Positions 1-12,016 of a stretch of 64,000 bases of DNA are shown piece by piece. Within the stretch, counting starts at the first letter, position 1, and each line of letters begins with the position of its first letter. The position numbers and the translations under genes are program-made. Below the pieces are notes generated by a model. The model was not told the origin of the DNA and made no database searches. It saw nothing but the letters and a program-made list of their open reading frames with translations. The stretch is from Byssothecium circinans (Eukaryota; Ascomycota; Dothideomycetes; Pleosporales; Massarinaceae): NCBI GenBank assembly GCA_010015675.1, contig ML977023.1, positions 242,100 through 306,099 on the forward strand, read 5' to 3'.

Positions 1-2155
1 CAGTATTATGTTAGCTTATCATGCATTAGATGCGCCATTCTACCATTCTACCTGAAATATTCTAACGACTGGGTTGCGTGTGTGTTGAAGATGAAAGTAA
101 AAGAAAATAATAGCCAAACGACGAACTCACTGACTGATATCTGGCCATAGAAGAAGCTCGACTCGGACCTGCAGTAAGGTTCAAGGATCAGATATGCCCG
201 TGATGATCCTGGAGGGATATTCTCTAGTTGGCCCTTGCTTGAGACGGGGGTGAGACGCGGCATGGTGCGGAATGTTGGGAAATGACTTCCGGCGGCTCCT
301 TGTTGATGCGCCGGTTTGAGAGATAATAGACTTACAAGTATCTTTCGGACGTGTAGCATGTTTTATTCTAATAGTATGAGCAATGTGGGGCAGCTGGTGA
401 TTGAAAAGAGGGAGGTCATTCATTACCGAGTAAGTGAAGGCTTTACGCTGATAGGAACCATACGAACTGGCGAAAGAGCTCCGCTAAAGTATTTCATGAA
501 TAGCCTGAACGAAATTCAGCTGGAGACTATAACTTATTTTAAATGGATATTCACAGTTGCACAGGGGGGGTACTATGCCCTTTTATAGCGAGTGTGACGG
601 TGATAGTGAGACCAGCTGCCAAGCCAAGTAACCTGACAACAAACCTATCATAGCGGCCACAAAGTCTCTTCAGTGCTTCAACCTTCGATATGAGTCTTAG
701 TGAGCACAATGTGAACCAAGGAAAAACGTCGGGGAATTCTAGCTCTTTGTACATATCACACAATTGGGCTTCTGGACAGGAAATCACCGACGTCAATGGG
801 AGGGGAGATATCAATTTAGTGAGTTTGTGAATAGATTTCAGTGTTTTTACTCACGTGTATATAAAATGAGGCTCAAAACGCGTATATACTAGTTAGAGTC
901 GATTTTTTGGTTGTATAGTATACAAATAAGTGGCTAGGAAACAACCTAAGAGAGCCCCCTTGGAGAGGCCTCAATGCTACCAACCCTTAGACGACTGCCT
1001 TAACCTGCTTCTTTTTTAATTGGAGGATCATCTGATCCTGGAACGTACTGCGTCTTGTCAACACCGACGGGACATAACAGGGGTTTTTGCAGGGATAACT
1101 ACCTGATCGTCAGTCTCAATTAAATAGGATTTTCATGAGGATGGAAATAATACTAAGCTTTTAGCCGGTAAAGGGCCGCGCGCTTCATTAGAATGAAACG
1201 TCGCGCGTAGTGTTGAGGCCTTTTGTGAGGGTAATTTGTACGCGTTTTGCACTAGTTTTGTCTACAGCCCCCTCTCGCGAGTAAGAATTCTCCGGATTTA
1301 AGACCAGACCACCAAAAATGCGCAACCACCCAAAAGCCCACCAAAAACAGAGCTTTCTGCATTTCTAGAGGATTGCAGAGCAATAACAACGCGCTTTAGA
1401 TAAAAGGTGTATGTAGAGACTAAAAATCGAGCGTGGAGTGGTGGTGTGGGTGGGTGGTGCAAATCGAGCTTAAATCCGGAGTTCATCTACTCGCGAGAGA
1501 GCCCCCCTGGCTCGGGTGCGTGGTTTCCGTTAGCAGTAAATCCTTACAAGGGTGAATAGCCAATCGGACATAACGCTCAGCGTTAATCGCAGGGGCATTA
1601 GTAATGCAAAAGCGGCCCATTTGCTACCTAAAAGCGTCCGTGTGATATGGTCTTGGCTCTTTCAAGGTTCTAAGCTTTACTTGGTCGCTATTCGGCACTA
1701 CTCACGGCCGAACTAGGCCCTACTAAGAAAGCTCCTATCACCGGACTGTTAAGCACCGTATCCAACATATTCAGCCGCATATGCAGATTCTACGTTTTAT
1801 GTTTCTGCAAGCCACCTTGCGCGAGTTTTATCTTACTTCATGGTAACTTCTTCATCTTGATCCGCACATCTAAATTTGCAATCAAGAAACTAGAGTGCGC
1901 AATACATAGCAAAGTGTTTGAGGGTAAAGGAGTGCCAAATTGTGGCTTCTCATGTAAAAGGATACGATATATTTTGAAGCCAGACTGAATCATGTCAGAA
2001 CGTCATTAGGACCGACTATGCAAAGCCAACATCCTCTCTCTCATCCTCTCACCATCTCCAATAAACTCTACCTCTCGTTCTGCGCACATGAACCTCTCAT
2101 ATTTCGGTCTGGCTTGTGCAGCCTAGTTCGGTCATGGTTGTACCCCCTAGTTCAG
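1..2155. other. gene-poor stretch, no supported gene
   Basis: I see no convincing gene here. Open frames are short and lack splice-consistent extensions. The minus frame at 551-814 has one hydrophobic stretch but no recognisable family. The only clear structure is the inverted-repeat element at 1265-1509, listed separately. Just to its right (about 1510-1535) lies a sequence resembling the terminal region of the pogo-type element at the right edge of the window. Confidence 0.5.
1265..1509. mobile_element. MITE-like inverted-repeat element
   Basis: A non-coding element of about 245 bp has long imperfect terminal inverted repeats. The left arm (about 1273-1302) and the reverse complement of the right arm (about 1469-1500) share the blocks CTCTCGCGAGTA and CTCCGGATTTAAG. 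Runs of C (five on the left, six on the right) lie on the same strand just outside the arms, so they read as a direct repeat, possibly a target-site duplication. No transposase is encoded, so this would be a non-autonomous element mobilised by an unknown transposase. Confidence 0.6.
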
Positions 2156-4171
2156 TCAAACCCAAAGGAGGGGAGTCGGCCTATCCCTCGTCTGGAATAC
2201 GTGCACATTGTACCATTTTGAAAGAAACATTGGAAACCTGGCCACGTGTCCTGGAATGTTGTGTGCGTGAGCAGTAGCCCATCTCCACCAAGGGCGTTGG
2301 CGAAGTCGAGTTCTTGCCAGGACGAGCATACACTGCGGCATTACCGTTATGGCCGCAGTGACGATTACGAATGACGTTGTATTCCTCTCAAAGTAGAACA
2401 TCGGTTGAGGTATAGCACAGAATGCACTGACGATGGCAACAGGTGAAACGGCCAGCACCATCGTCCAGGAAATGAAGCCATCCACTTCTGCAGACTTGCT
2501 GGTCTCCAGCGCCAGACGTAGCTGGAGGACTTGTGCTAAAGTTTGGCATTGCTGTTCAAGTGCTTCAAGCCGCTTCTCAAGATCCTCCAGCCTCTTTTTG
2601 ATATCTTGAAGGTCTTGAAACTTTTCGTTGATCTCGGCAAAGCATCTTTCGATATGCTGCTTGCTTTTAGGAGTGAAAGACTGTTGATCGTGAAAGTATG
2701 CAATACCATGGTATCTCCCTTGGAAGATATGAATTGGTCCCACGCCACGTTTGTCATTTTGATACATTCCAAGAGTTTCTGAATAAGACGATGGGTCTTG
2801 TGTGTCCATTCGAAAGTTTGAACTACCTTTTGTCCTCCTCCGAGCTTACTCCGGAAAGATCGTCTTCAGTGTAACCGTGTACAATGTTCTCAAGAACACG
2901 GATTAGGCTGGACCACTCATTACGGACTTGGCCAATGCGAAGTCTTACGACACTGACGAAATATTCTCTCGGGTTCCAGATTGGGTAGTTTGCGTACAGA
3001 AGCTCAACCCACGCGAAAGGGTCGGTGTTCAAACCGTGGTGATCGAAAGCATCCTTATCTAGTTCACGGTCTAGATCGTAGGCAGTATCTTCAAAACAAT
3101 GCGCTGTCCACCTTTTCTTATCCGTACTACATATTGTTAAAGAGGTGTGCTTCGTACAGGTAAAGATTGCCTTGTTGTTGCGCTCCCGGGAAACTGTTGA
3201 CTAAGAAGGATAGATCATGTCGCACTCGAGCTGTCGTGTTCTTCGCTTCCATTGGTGGTGGAGCATAAGCTCTCAAAGCATAGGAAGGAACGTTGAACTC
3301 CATCTCAAAAACTCTATAACCTTTGGTCTGTTTATTTTGTCAGTGGGCAATTCCCGTGGCGCAAAGTCTTGACAAAACTTTCGGCAAGGTTTTGGACTTG
3401 AGTGGCGTACTGTTATCCTCACTCTCAATGATGTTTGGAGTGCAACGTGCTTCCACATTACATCTCTCAATGTTGGTATTTGATGCAAGGGGGATTAATA
3501 AGCGCCGTAAGATAATGCGAATCGAGATTGAGACGTAACCGAATTCAAGATCAATACACTGATCAATGTAGGAGCACTCAGGCAGAGTACGACTCGATCA
3601 CATCAGTCTTCGATCCGCATCAGGTAAATCCCCGACACCATATCTCTATCGTGAATACGGTTAGAGGCGATTTCGATTGCTCTGGATCGTTTCTTACCTC
3701 TCGTTTCAAGTGCCCGTACAGCGTAGCTGCTGTCATCGGTAAATCGTACTTGCGGAAGCACTGCGCGTCGGAGTCCTTCCCATCTGTCGGACGGAACTCT
3801 CGATCATCGAGCCATGCACATCGCTTTGCAGATCTATCAGAGTATGGAGACTCTGAGTTTTGATAGAACCGCATGACGTCTTCGACTTGACGCATTGGAG
3901 CCTCTTGGTCGTATTTGAAGAAAGCCCTAAGCTCAAGACCTTCTCGATAACCGTCTTGCATCCGAAGCCAGTCGAGGAACAGTGTATCGTTCGGATTTTG
4001 GATTTCCAAGAAAAGTGGACTCCGTTGTTTTGTGAGATAGCTCAGTGGATGGGAAGTGGCTTCTTTGGAAGCCATTATCGTGCCCATGGTACGAATAAGG
4101 CTGGCGACTTTGCCGCGCGACAAAAAGTGAATATAATCTGGAAAGAGGGGGATGGCCGCTTTTCGCATCAT
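2156..4171 (-). CDS. CorA-like two-helix membrane protein, copy A (hypothetical)
   Basis: A multi-exon minus-strand gene. The first exon (about 4171-3700) encodes a soluble N-terminal region rich in Trp, Asp and Phe. A middle exon (about 3300-3170) follows, then one with the family signature NYPIWNPREYF plus R..QV..EW (near 2990-2900). The last exon (2156-2809) has a coiled coil of about 50 residues (Leu/Glu/Lys heptads) and two hydrophobic helices before a basic tail. This order, soluble domain, coiled coil, two helices, matches the many uncharacterised fungal proteins described as CorA-like. No GMN motif is visible, so Mg2+ transport is not supported. It is paralogous to the genes at 4743-6930 and 12017-12720. 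The join into the coiled-coil exon could not be settled, so copy A may be damaged. Confidence 0.5.
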
Positions 4172-4742
4172 GAGTACCTTGGTACATCTATTCCAACTCC
4201 GATAGCTTTCAAAACATTGTTTGCGACGTAATCACAGTGTACGCAGTTGATAGGTGTGAAACATTAAGCGCCGTGAAAACCAGTCCTCCCGAATCATTAG
4301 CTCTGAACACCGTACCGCACCTCAAAGCGCGGCTATGCACTTTATAGATCGCTAGCAAGTAAGCATGCGATTCTAACAATAATGGCGCTTCGGTATGTAA
4401 ATGTGTAGCGGTTAAGAGACGTGATACCATGATCGAAGAGTCAGGCTAGACCCGCACCCACCGGAAAAGTAAGACGCTTCTTAAACTTGGTGGAAAACCG
4501 GATGACCACACAAAAAAAATGCGTCCTTATTTCCGGTGGAGACTGCACCAAAAGATATACGAACAATATGGAATGAAACCCAATACCGAAATAAAAAGTC
4601 GTCAAGATTGTAGTAAAAACGTAAGAGCGCGTTCATTGAAAAGTCCTTCGGTATCAAGCCACGCACTGTCGCTGTTATCCTGCCTTGCTGTTAGAGCCTT
4701 CTATATGTAGTTTTAAATTTACTCACTTCGAATCGCTGCTTC
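4172..4742. other. intergenic region between paralogues A and B
   Basis: About 570 bp lie between the start of copy A and the stop of copy B, both on the minus strand. The region would hold the promoter of copy A and the 3' end of copy B. I see no gene or repeat in it. Confidence 0.4.
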
Positions 4743-6930
4743 CTACTCCTGTTTCTCAAGCTGATCCCACTGCCCTAACACAAGACCAGCCAGTATCCCC
4801 CTCAGCTTCAATCGCCTTATCAAGTAACTCGCTAGCAGGACGACTCGGAGCACGAGAAAAACAATGCATACGCCAATTGAAAATGATGTTGCATTTCTGG
4901 AAAAGCCAAAAATCTTCTCTTGGGTGCTGAAGTATCCTGTGACTACGATAAACGGCGCAAGGAATTGATTCGACTAGGACTAGATTAGCCGAGTGAATGA
5001 CTGCGTAGATGTAGGGCGGGAAGTACCGTGAACATCAAACCGGCGCTCATGTTATTTGCAAACGCAACAGTATGCGTCTCGAGAGCCACTCGGTAGTTAT
5101 TCTCGTTGAGTCTGTAGTCTTGAAGACTGGCGTGACTACTCTCAAGGCCCATGCATAGTGCTAACTGCCTCCGGGTCAGAGCTCAGGGGTTACACGGAAA
5201 GGATACAATCTTACATTCTTGGCAGTTTCTTGACACAAGCGTTTGAAACTACTCAGTTCTCCCTCAAGCTCGACAAGCTCTAAGGAACACTCCTTGATAG
5301 CATCTAGTGCGTATATTGCTCTTGAATCAGTGAGGTCGCCGAAGTATCCTATGTCGCCTTGAGGACCGAGGAAAGTGTCCAAAACTCTGATGTTGGTGGA
5401 TAGTCTTTCGTGCAGCTCACAGAGAAGCTCGCTTGTCTGACCAGTCCATGCCAAGGCTTCGTGAAGGCTATAAGAATAACCACTGAAAAGCCTACTAAAT
5501 TGTTTGAAAGGATGCTTAGATCTCTGCACTTAGTGTTAGTCGACGCATTTATTTGCTTTTCGGACGGGGAAGCCCTCACCCATATCTTCACCGCAAATAT
5601 GATAGTATGAACTAGTAGTGACCAGTCATTTGTCATCATGCGGACATGGTGTCGCGCGACTATTAGCCAGTATAATCTTGGATCCCAGATCGGGTCACCT
5701 GCAGCAAGGGTGAAGCCAGCATCAGCAGCCAACTCATCCTCGTTCAGCACGTTTTCTTCACCCTCTTCATCTGAAGTTTCACTGTGATCGTCGTCTGTGT
5801 TTTCATCGTCATCATCATCCAGCTGTGGCTCCGAATTTGTGAAGCCAAATGCGGACCATTTTGAATGATCCCAACCACACACGACTAGACAGATGCGAGA
5901 CTCTCGAATGACTTGTCGATGTAACTTTCCTTTCTTTGATGCCAGTCCAAGGAAATCGATATGGAACAAACTGTTCTCTTCGTGGGTTGTGTGATGTTTT
6001 CGTGCACGGAACGCAGCGATGGGTACCACTTTCAAAACCAAGCGACTTAGGTGTAGTTCGAGACGAAAGATAGTATTGTCGGGAAGCTAAGAATAGTGTG
6101 AGTTTGGAGATTATCGACGACTTCGAGAATTCTTTTGGAGACTTACAGGAAAGTGAACTCGGAGTGTTGTCGCGCCATCAAGATATCGGCAGAGCGCATC
6201 CCGTAAAACTTGGACTTGATGGAACCATGCTGTATCGGCCAGGGCATCAATGAAGTCCGGATCCAAATTCCGGATGAAGCTGAGTGCTTGGTCAATGCTT
6301 GTAACTGCTGTGCAACCAAAATATGATACGGTGGATCGACCAATGATGACCACCTAGGATTTGCATAGCCTGCGAATGGCCCAGCGTCCGATGAAGATAG
6401 TAGAGAAAAACCGACTTACAGCAACTGCCGATATGACTTTGGACTGCTACCATCTGCAAAGCGCTAGAGATATTAGCATGGTAATAACAAGGAAGTATGA
6501 AAGCTGCTGTACATACCTGGCTAAGCTCTTTTGTCAACTCTGCTGCGGTCAACCACTTTGGCATACTTTGTGAGTATCTAGAAGCGCATGATTGGAAGTC
6601 AAGCCAAGCTCGGGCGGGCTCTACAGCTGCTCTTTTGGATGCTGGGATGGCCTCCCATCTGTCGCAGAACTGGGTAATAACCCGGTAGATAACCGTAGGA
6701 CCAGAAGTGTCATTATCGAGGAGAAAGGAATCCCGGCTACCCCTCTTCTGCTGGACCTCCTGTTTGGTATCGTTGAAAGGTCGATCATTCCATTGGCGAT
6801 TCTCGAGAAACTTTGTTTTCCACTGTTTATAAGATCCTTGCGTATGATACCTTGGCTGGAGATGGCATGCTGTTTGAGTAGACCTGGGACAATAACACGA
6901 CATGTGGGAGTACTCCCCAACAGTATGCAC
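4743..6930 (-). CDS. CorA-like two-helix membrane protein, copy B (hypothetical)
   Basis: This is the best preserved of the three paralogues. Exon 1 (6930-6517) has an N-terminal domain containing ARAWLDF. The next coding block ends at 6147 and joins in frame across a 60 bp intron to 6086, giving HFPLPDNTIFRLEL. Later exons carry the ENSLFHIDFLG block, an acidic Asp/Glu tract, the signature DPIWDPRLYW with a following W.LLV, then a coiled-coil region. The last join (donor GTACTT, acceptor CTAG, near 5024-4970) leads to two hydrophobic helices and a basic tail ending at 4743. Boundaries between about 6290 and 6517 are ambiguous. The second helix aligns with copy A around FSRNATSF versus FERNTTSF. 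The function is unknown; a CorA-like fold is inferred from topology only. Confidence 0.6.
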
Positions 6931-8569
6931 CCGTAGTCGTTATTCACTTTGTTACCACAGGCGTTTGTGTGTGGGGCCTCTAGATTATTGCTACAGCAGA
7001 ATCTATTTGGCGATGATACACCTAATCATATTAGTGCTACATGGAAACAGAGTTCAGCAAGCTAGAGACTTACACGAGATGATTGCGGTCTTTGGATATC
7101 GATTCACCAGCAGTGTTAGATGAGCCTGCATTCTCGTCCGTATGAATCTAGTGAATTGAGTACTCTTTGATCAGACTGTATTGGCGCTGGATGTTTCGAT
7201 AATTGGAATGGCGCAGCGGTCAGTGACGTGGTACGAGCAGCATCAAGCACTATAGGGAGAAACTGGTCACAAGGGCTCAATGACCTCTTTCGTAGATTCC
7301 GAAATATTCTCGCAATAAATGGGTTCTGGGGCTACTGATCAATACGAACTCCCGACTGTCATCCACTCGCCGTTGTACTCTTGCATTCTGTACCCTGTAG
7401 GTCGTCAGAGAAAATTCACATCCTGGCAATTGAGCCGCCTCGTAGGCTGAAGATCCAAGTCGTACACGGCCACGTTTCGGCAGTCGTTTCGTCCAAACTA
7501 TTTTATGGTCGTAGCTGTAGGCGTACTGTTGGGCATCGTGAAAGGGGGCGGTGCTCGGGGTCCAGTTGAAGTCAATTCAGATCTATCACTTGCGAGATCA
7601 GTCGGAAGAGCGGCGGTGAGCACTGCTACGTTGATTGGTTGGAGAAACACGATACCCGAAGAAGTAGCACGACGTAAGGCAAACTTTTCAGCCTCGTGGA
7701 AAACCAGGCGATTGGGCTCGCATGCATCAAACGTCAGGCTGCATGGAAGGACGAACAACAACACACAACGTTGTTCACGCGCCCTCGTGCATGCCCGCAT
7801 TGCAGGAAACGTCCAATCGTACTTCCAAAGCTCTGGGGAAGAGCAACCTTGGCGATGAAAATTTGAGATAAAGGCAACTGACATGAGAGCTCAGCCAGAT
7901 CAATGTGCGCCCGACCCCTTCCGTTGCCACTCTCTGGTCTACCTCTTAAACTCCTAGATGAGTTGAAATAAGAAGTGTGCACAAAGATGATTTGTACATC
8001 CGTAGTAAATAATGAGACGTTTTTGTCTTCCCGTGATTAGTGCGACCAGTTCTCATCTGGTGAATTAAGGCCGAAAGATGGGCCACGTCGATACTATGTC
8101 GTGGTTGTCCGGGGTGTCCTGTATGCCACTCACCGGTTTCCAGGAGACTGGACAAACGCACAACGTGTGATACACACCTGAGAGTCAGCCTCGAAATTTC
8201 CGCGCAAGCCCTCACGATAGAGAGCTTTTCCAGAAACCAATGTAGTTTTCCAAAGATTACGAGATGTGTCCTAGTGGGAGAGTTTAGCGACCAAGAGCGC
8301 AGCCCGTAATATTGACGCTTCTATATCCGAGCGATGGAAAGAGAACCAAGGGGAAAGAAAAAGTATTTCAAGCGTGAGTCAGCTTTTCAGATATCTTCTT
8401 TCGTAAAAATTCCCTCCCGCCAAGCATATTTTCGACATATTGAAACAGCACCGTTTTTGAGTGGAGAAATAAGCATAATACATACAATACAATCAGTGAG
8501 ACATACGACGCGAGATAACAAATACAACAAGAAGTGAATAAATATGAGGGGGAATGGCCCACAAAGTGG
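6931..8569. other. gene-poor stretch
   Basis: I see no supported gene. Frames on both strands around 7500-7980 are open for up to 128 codons but have no domain, signal peptide or coherent splice extension. Composition is unremarkable and no inverted repeat was noticed. Confidence 0.4.
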
Positions 8570-9028
8570 TCAACGAACCAAAATCTTAGTGACGGGGCAG
8601 GCGTTGCATCGAGCATGACTGCAGTTCGGACACGCACGATACTTGTACGGCACCGATGGATACGAGCATGCACACTGCATGGCGTCAACAAGGGTATCCC
8701 AGGTTCTGTTCGAGAGGAGGCTTACACATTGGAAGACGTACGCATATTTTTTCGGTTTGGCCTGCAGGTCGTTTAGCTTGGAATGGGCAGATATCATCAA
8801 TTGTTGAGGCAGTGCATACAAGTGTTTGACTAGGAGCAGGAGCGGGATCCTTTAATGCGGCATAGGTATCCTCAGCCGATGGCAAAGTCTGCCCATCGCA
8901 TGGGCTTTCCAGTTGAGTCCAAGTACTCCTGCGTGCCTTGTCGCGCATTTTCTTGCCACCAAACTTCGGCTTGTCGCTGTGCTAACAGGTCCCAGATAGC
9001 CTTCCACTCTTCCAACGTTATGGCCCGC
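8570..9028 (-). pseudogene. relic of a small Trp/Cys-rich coding region
   Basis: Two coding-like blocks lie on the minus strand. The upstream one (about 9028-8872) reads through LEEWKAIWDLLAQRQAEVWW and ends at a stop at 8872. The downstream one (about 8683-8570) has paired cysteines, CAC, CPNC and CNAC within about 30 residues. This resembles the zinc-ribbon-like tails of small fungal hypothetical proteins. The intervening 190 bp did not give a clean splice join. I read it as a decayed or unrecognised small gene; a real gene with unusual introns cannot be excluded. Confidence 0.3.
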
Positions 9029-9668
9029 TATCGCCTGCTTTGTAACGTGTAACTCTCCAATCACCTCTGCCCTCCCCTCTCCCCCACACCACACGTGGCA
9101 CGCTTCCTCCGTTGGGGTGGTCGCAAATGTCTCGATGTCATCCAATGATGATGGTGCTGATAGTAACGAGGCCTGGGGGCTGAATGACTGAAGGTTCGAT
9201 AGATAGCGCGGATTGGGGAACCGTAACGTGTGTTGTGTGGGTCCTAAGATCAATGACAAAATGTTTATTAGGGACTGACTGATAATCTCACCGTTTCCCT
9301 ACTCGGACGGCTCCCTTACATACTTACTGGTTGTTTGCTCCCCGAATGGTGCAACTCGGAAAGGACGGGAGTGTTAAGGGAGGTCGCTGTCCGTGAAAAC
9401 AACACATGCTGCTTACTTCATAAACGCACATTTGATGAAAGATAGGATCAATGCCGCCGAACTTTCATTTCCCGCGACGCATTGGAGGCCGACCATGACA
9501 CGGAGGCATGGATGGGTGATGTCCATGATGAAGCATTGATGTACAAAAAAAAATTCATTATATTGTATTAGGACTAGCGGATAAAAACTACTAAGCAGTG
9601 ATCACTATTCCTTCTTTAGGTTTAGCGGTAGTCGTCACTTTGACTAAAGCGGTGGAAATTAGAGTTAC

Positions 9669-9940
9669 AACCCCCCTCCATGAACGGGCGATTCCGCGGT
9701 TTGGTGGGGGGAGGCCTGTGCGTAGAAGGTGCGAGAATCAAATACGTCGTTATATAAGCGTTTATAACAAGAATTTAAGAGAGATAGTACTAGGTAGCAA
9801 ATTAGGTTAGAATTAAGTATTATAAAGTAGTAATAGAATGTAATTTTATATGTAAAGTATATAGAAAATGGGTATAGCGTGAGCATTAGGTGGCGCTCGG
9901 TCGAACCCACGGAACCGCCCGTTCATGATACCCCCTTGTA
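9669..9940. mobile_element. MITE-like inverted-repeat element
   Basis: Arms of about 25 bp at roughly 9679-9703 and 9905-9930 are inverted copies with about four mismatches. The core CATGAACGGGCG and a following TTCCG..G block are present in both. As in the element at 1265-1509, C runs (six left, five right, same strand) sit immediately outside the arms. The interior is AT-rich and non-coding. The element lies between the two copies of the TCTTTAGGTTTAGCGG direct repeat, so it may be nested in an older element. Confidence 0.5.
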
Positions 9941-10566
9941 CGTGGAAATTGCATACCTAGCGAACCAATAAGGCCTTTCACATCAACTTAATTTAGTAGC
10001 ATGCAACGAATTAGAGCGCAGGTGGCAAAAAAACGTGATTCTAATTCCACCCGTGCCCGTGAGTCGTGCTTACTATTCCGTCTTTAGGTTTAGCGGACAT
10101 TAATCACAATCGCTGTGCCCATCACTGCCAAATCGTTCAGCAAGGCAGACTCTGAAGGACGAGAATGTCGAAAGTTCCACTCCCATACCGGGTTTGCTGG
10201 CAAAGGAGTGTTGCATCGCTTGGTAAGTTTAGCGAAGCGCAAACATGACACGAAACGCGCCAGAACGGTATGCTTCTTGCAAGTGTTAGCTAGGGAAGGC
10301 ATTCAGGCTCGGTGCAGGTCCAGTGTTATTCGTGTCCTCACTGGTATGACCTGGTAGCCGTACAAACACGGTTGAAGACTAAACGCAGTGGAGAGGGCGT
10401 GATGGAGAGAGGAATATGCCAGGAGACTCCCAGCCTGCCACGCTGCGTGTAGCGCATATAGTAGAGGGCCCGTGATAATGATGTCACAAATATAAGGATA
10501 ACTAGTTATCCCTAGTATAGCAATAATTAATCTAATTAGTATAGGTTTTTGTATCTGGAAACCACT

Positions 10567-10661
10567 CAAGTCGGAGTCACGTTAAAATCTCACCCCGGCG
10601 AACCGACGATCATCCAAGACGTGGGTCTATCAAAGGGTGGTAAAAAAGGTGACTCCGACTT
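10567..10661. repeat. short foldback element
   Basis: Inverted arms of 13-14 bp (AAGTCGGAGTCAC at 10568-10580 and its complement at 10649-10661) enclose about 68 bp with no coding potential. It may be a tiny MITE or the fused ends of a deleted DNA transposon. Confidence 0.45.
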
Positions 10662-12016
10662 CACCGGTGCGCATGAATAAGATAATGATTATCTTGGCGG
10701 AAGCAATACATTCCCTTCAACAAGCGTCAGCTGTGCCACTTTGCTCGCCCGCTGTGTAGTCTCCAGCGATTCATGAATAAAATGGAAAGTTTCACGGTAG
10801 AGAAGCAGTGCCAAAACACGGTTGTGTATAGTGCATAATGATCATGCTTTTTTTCAGGGGAACTTGTAACGACTGTGAGCCACCCATACTACATACACGT
10901 TAACACAGTAACGCTATGTACAGTAGGGGCAGGAAAAATCCAGCACTCAAACAAGACGCAGAAAACCGGAAAACCTTCCCATCCTCCTTGCGTTAAAAGA
11001 CGCGTGCCCTATTCTCGAACTCTCCTGGGCGTTGTGTGAACCATTCTGCAGAACCTCCTCAAGTGGGGAACCTGTAACCAGTTTTTCCTTGCAAAAGACC
11101 CCATCTCAAGAACGCACCATCCAAATCACGCTAGTCTTTCAGGACGGGAAAGGTACTGAACGACGTGACTTGGAAGCTGGTCCTGAGCTCAAGAAGCGCG
11201 GAGCTTTGTGATCGCGCAAGAATTGCACCGTCCATGGCCACATTTGCCACAGGTTTTGACTGCGTAACGTATAGATGGGTATGCGCACTCGCACTATGCA
11301 GTAATCGTCAGGGCTCCCCGATTTCACGCTTTGATGCTGTGGCGGACTCTACGTACGCACTGCCATACATAAACATATTCCGGCTGGATTACTGTTAGCT
11401 TAACGTATACATATTGGAAAAATCCTGCTATTGAGCTTACCATCTTGATCTTTCCTTGCACAATTATTCTTCGCTGGGTAGTGGAGTCGCAGTAACTGGT
11501 TGGAAGGTGTGGGAAAAGGTAGTGTGAGACGTGATGAAAGTCGCTGGAGACCGACCTCAGGGCTTCATTTATGTCGTTTCTTACCGCCTCTTCCTTCTCG
11601 ACGCCGGGAACATCTCTCCGAAGTGAGCGGTTATCAATTTACCTGGAATGTTCCTATCCTATGAACCTGTGGTTCTGAGAAGTTGACGCAGGAGACCGCC
11701 CAAGACGGGCCGATATGTATTCCATCTATTGGATGGGCTATGGTACATCGACCTACGCTGCAATGATGACCACAGGTAAGCATAGTGAAACCGGATCCGA
11801 CAATGCAGGTTTCTTCTTTCATCGGCGGCAGCTGAAGGGGCGCCGGTATTGGAACCAAGCGGTGGCATCCGTGGCACGGTTACGCCCCGGACCGCTTTGG
11901 GGCGTTCAGTCAGCCGCCAGCTTACCTTCAGTCGAACCACTTACTTGCTTATCGAGTCGATCCAACTGACCAAATACTAGCAGCCAAACTTTGTTGTTCG
12001 GATGAATATGCTTCCG

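Larger units (their letters stand above)
9029..12016. other. gene-poor stretch with inverted-repeat elements
   Basis: No supported gene was found. The stretch contains the inverted-repeat elements at 9669-9940 and 10567-10661, and a direct repeat of about 22 bp around TCTTTAGGTTTAGCGG at about 9610-9630 and 10080-10096. Minus-strand frames near 11630-11940 are open for up to 93 codons without any recognisable feature. Confidence 0.4.
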
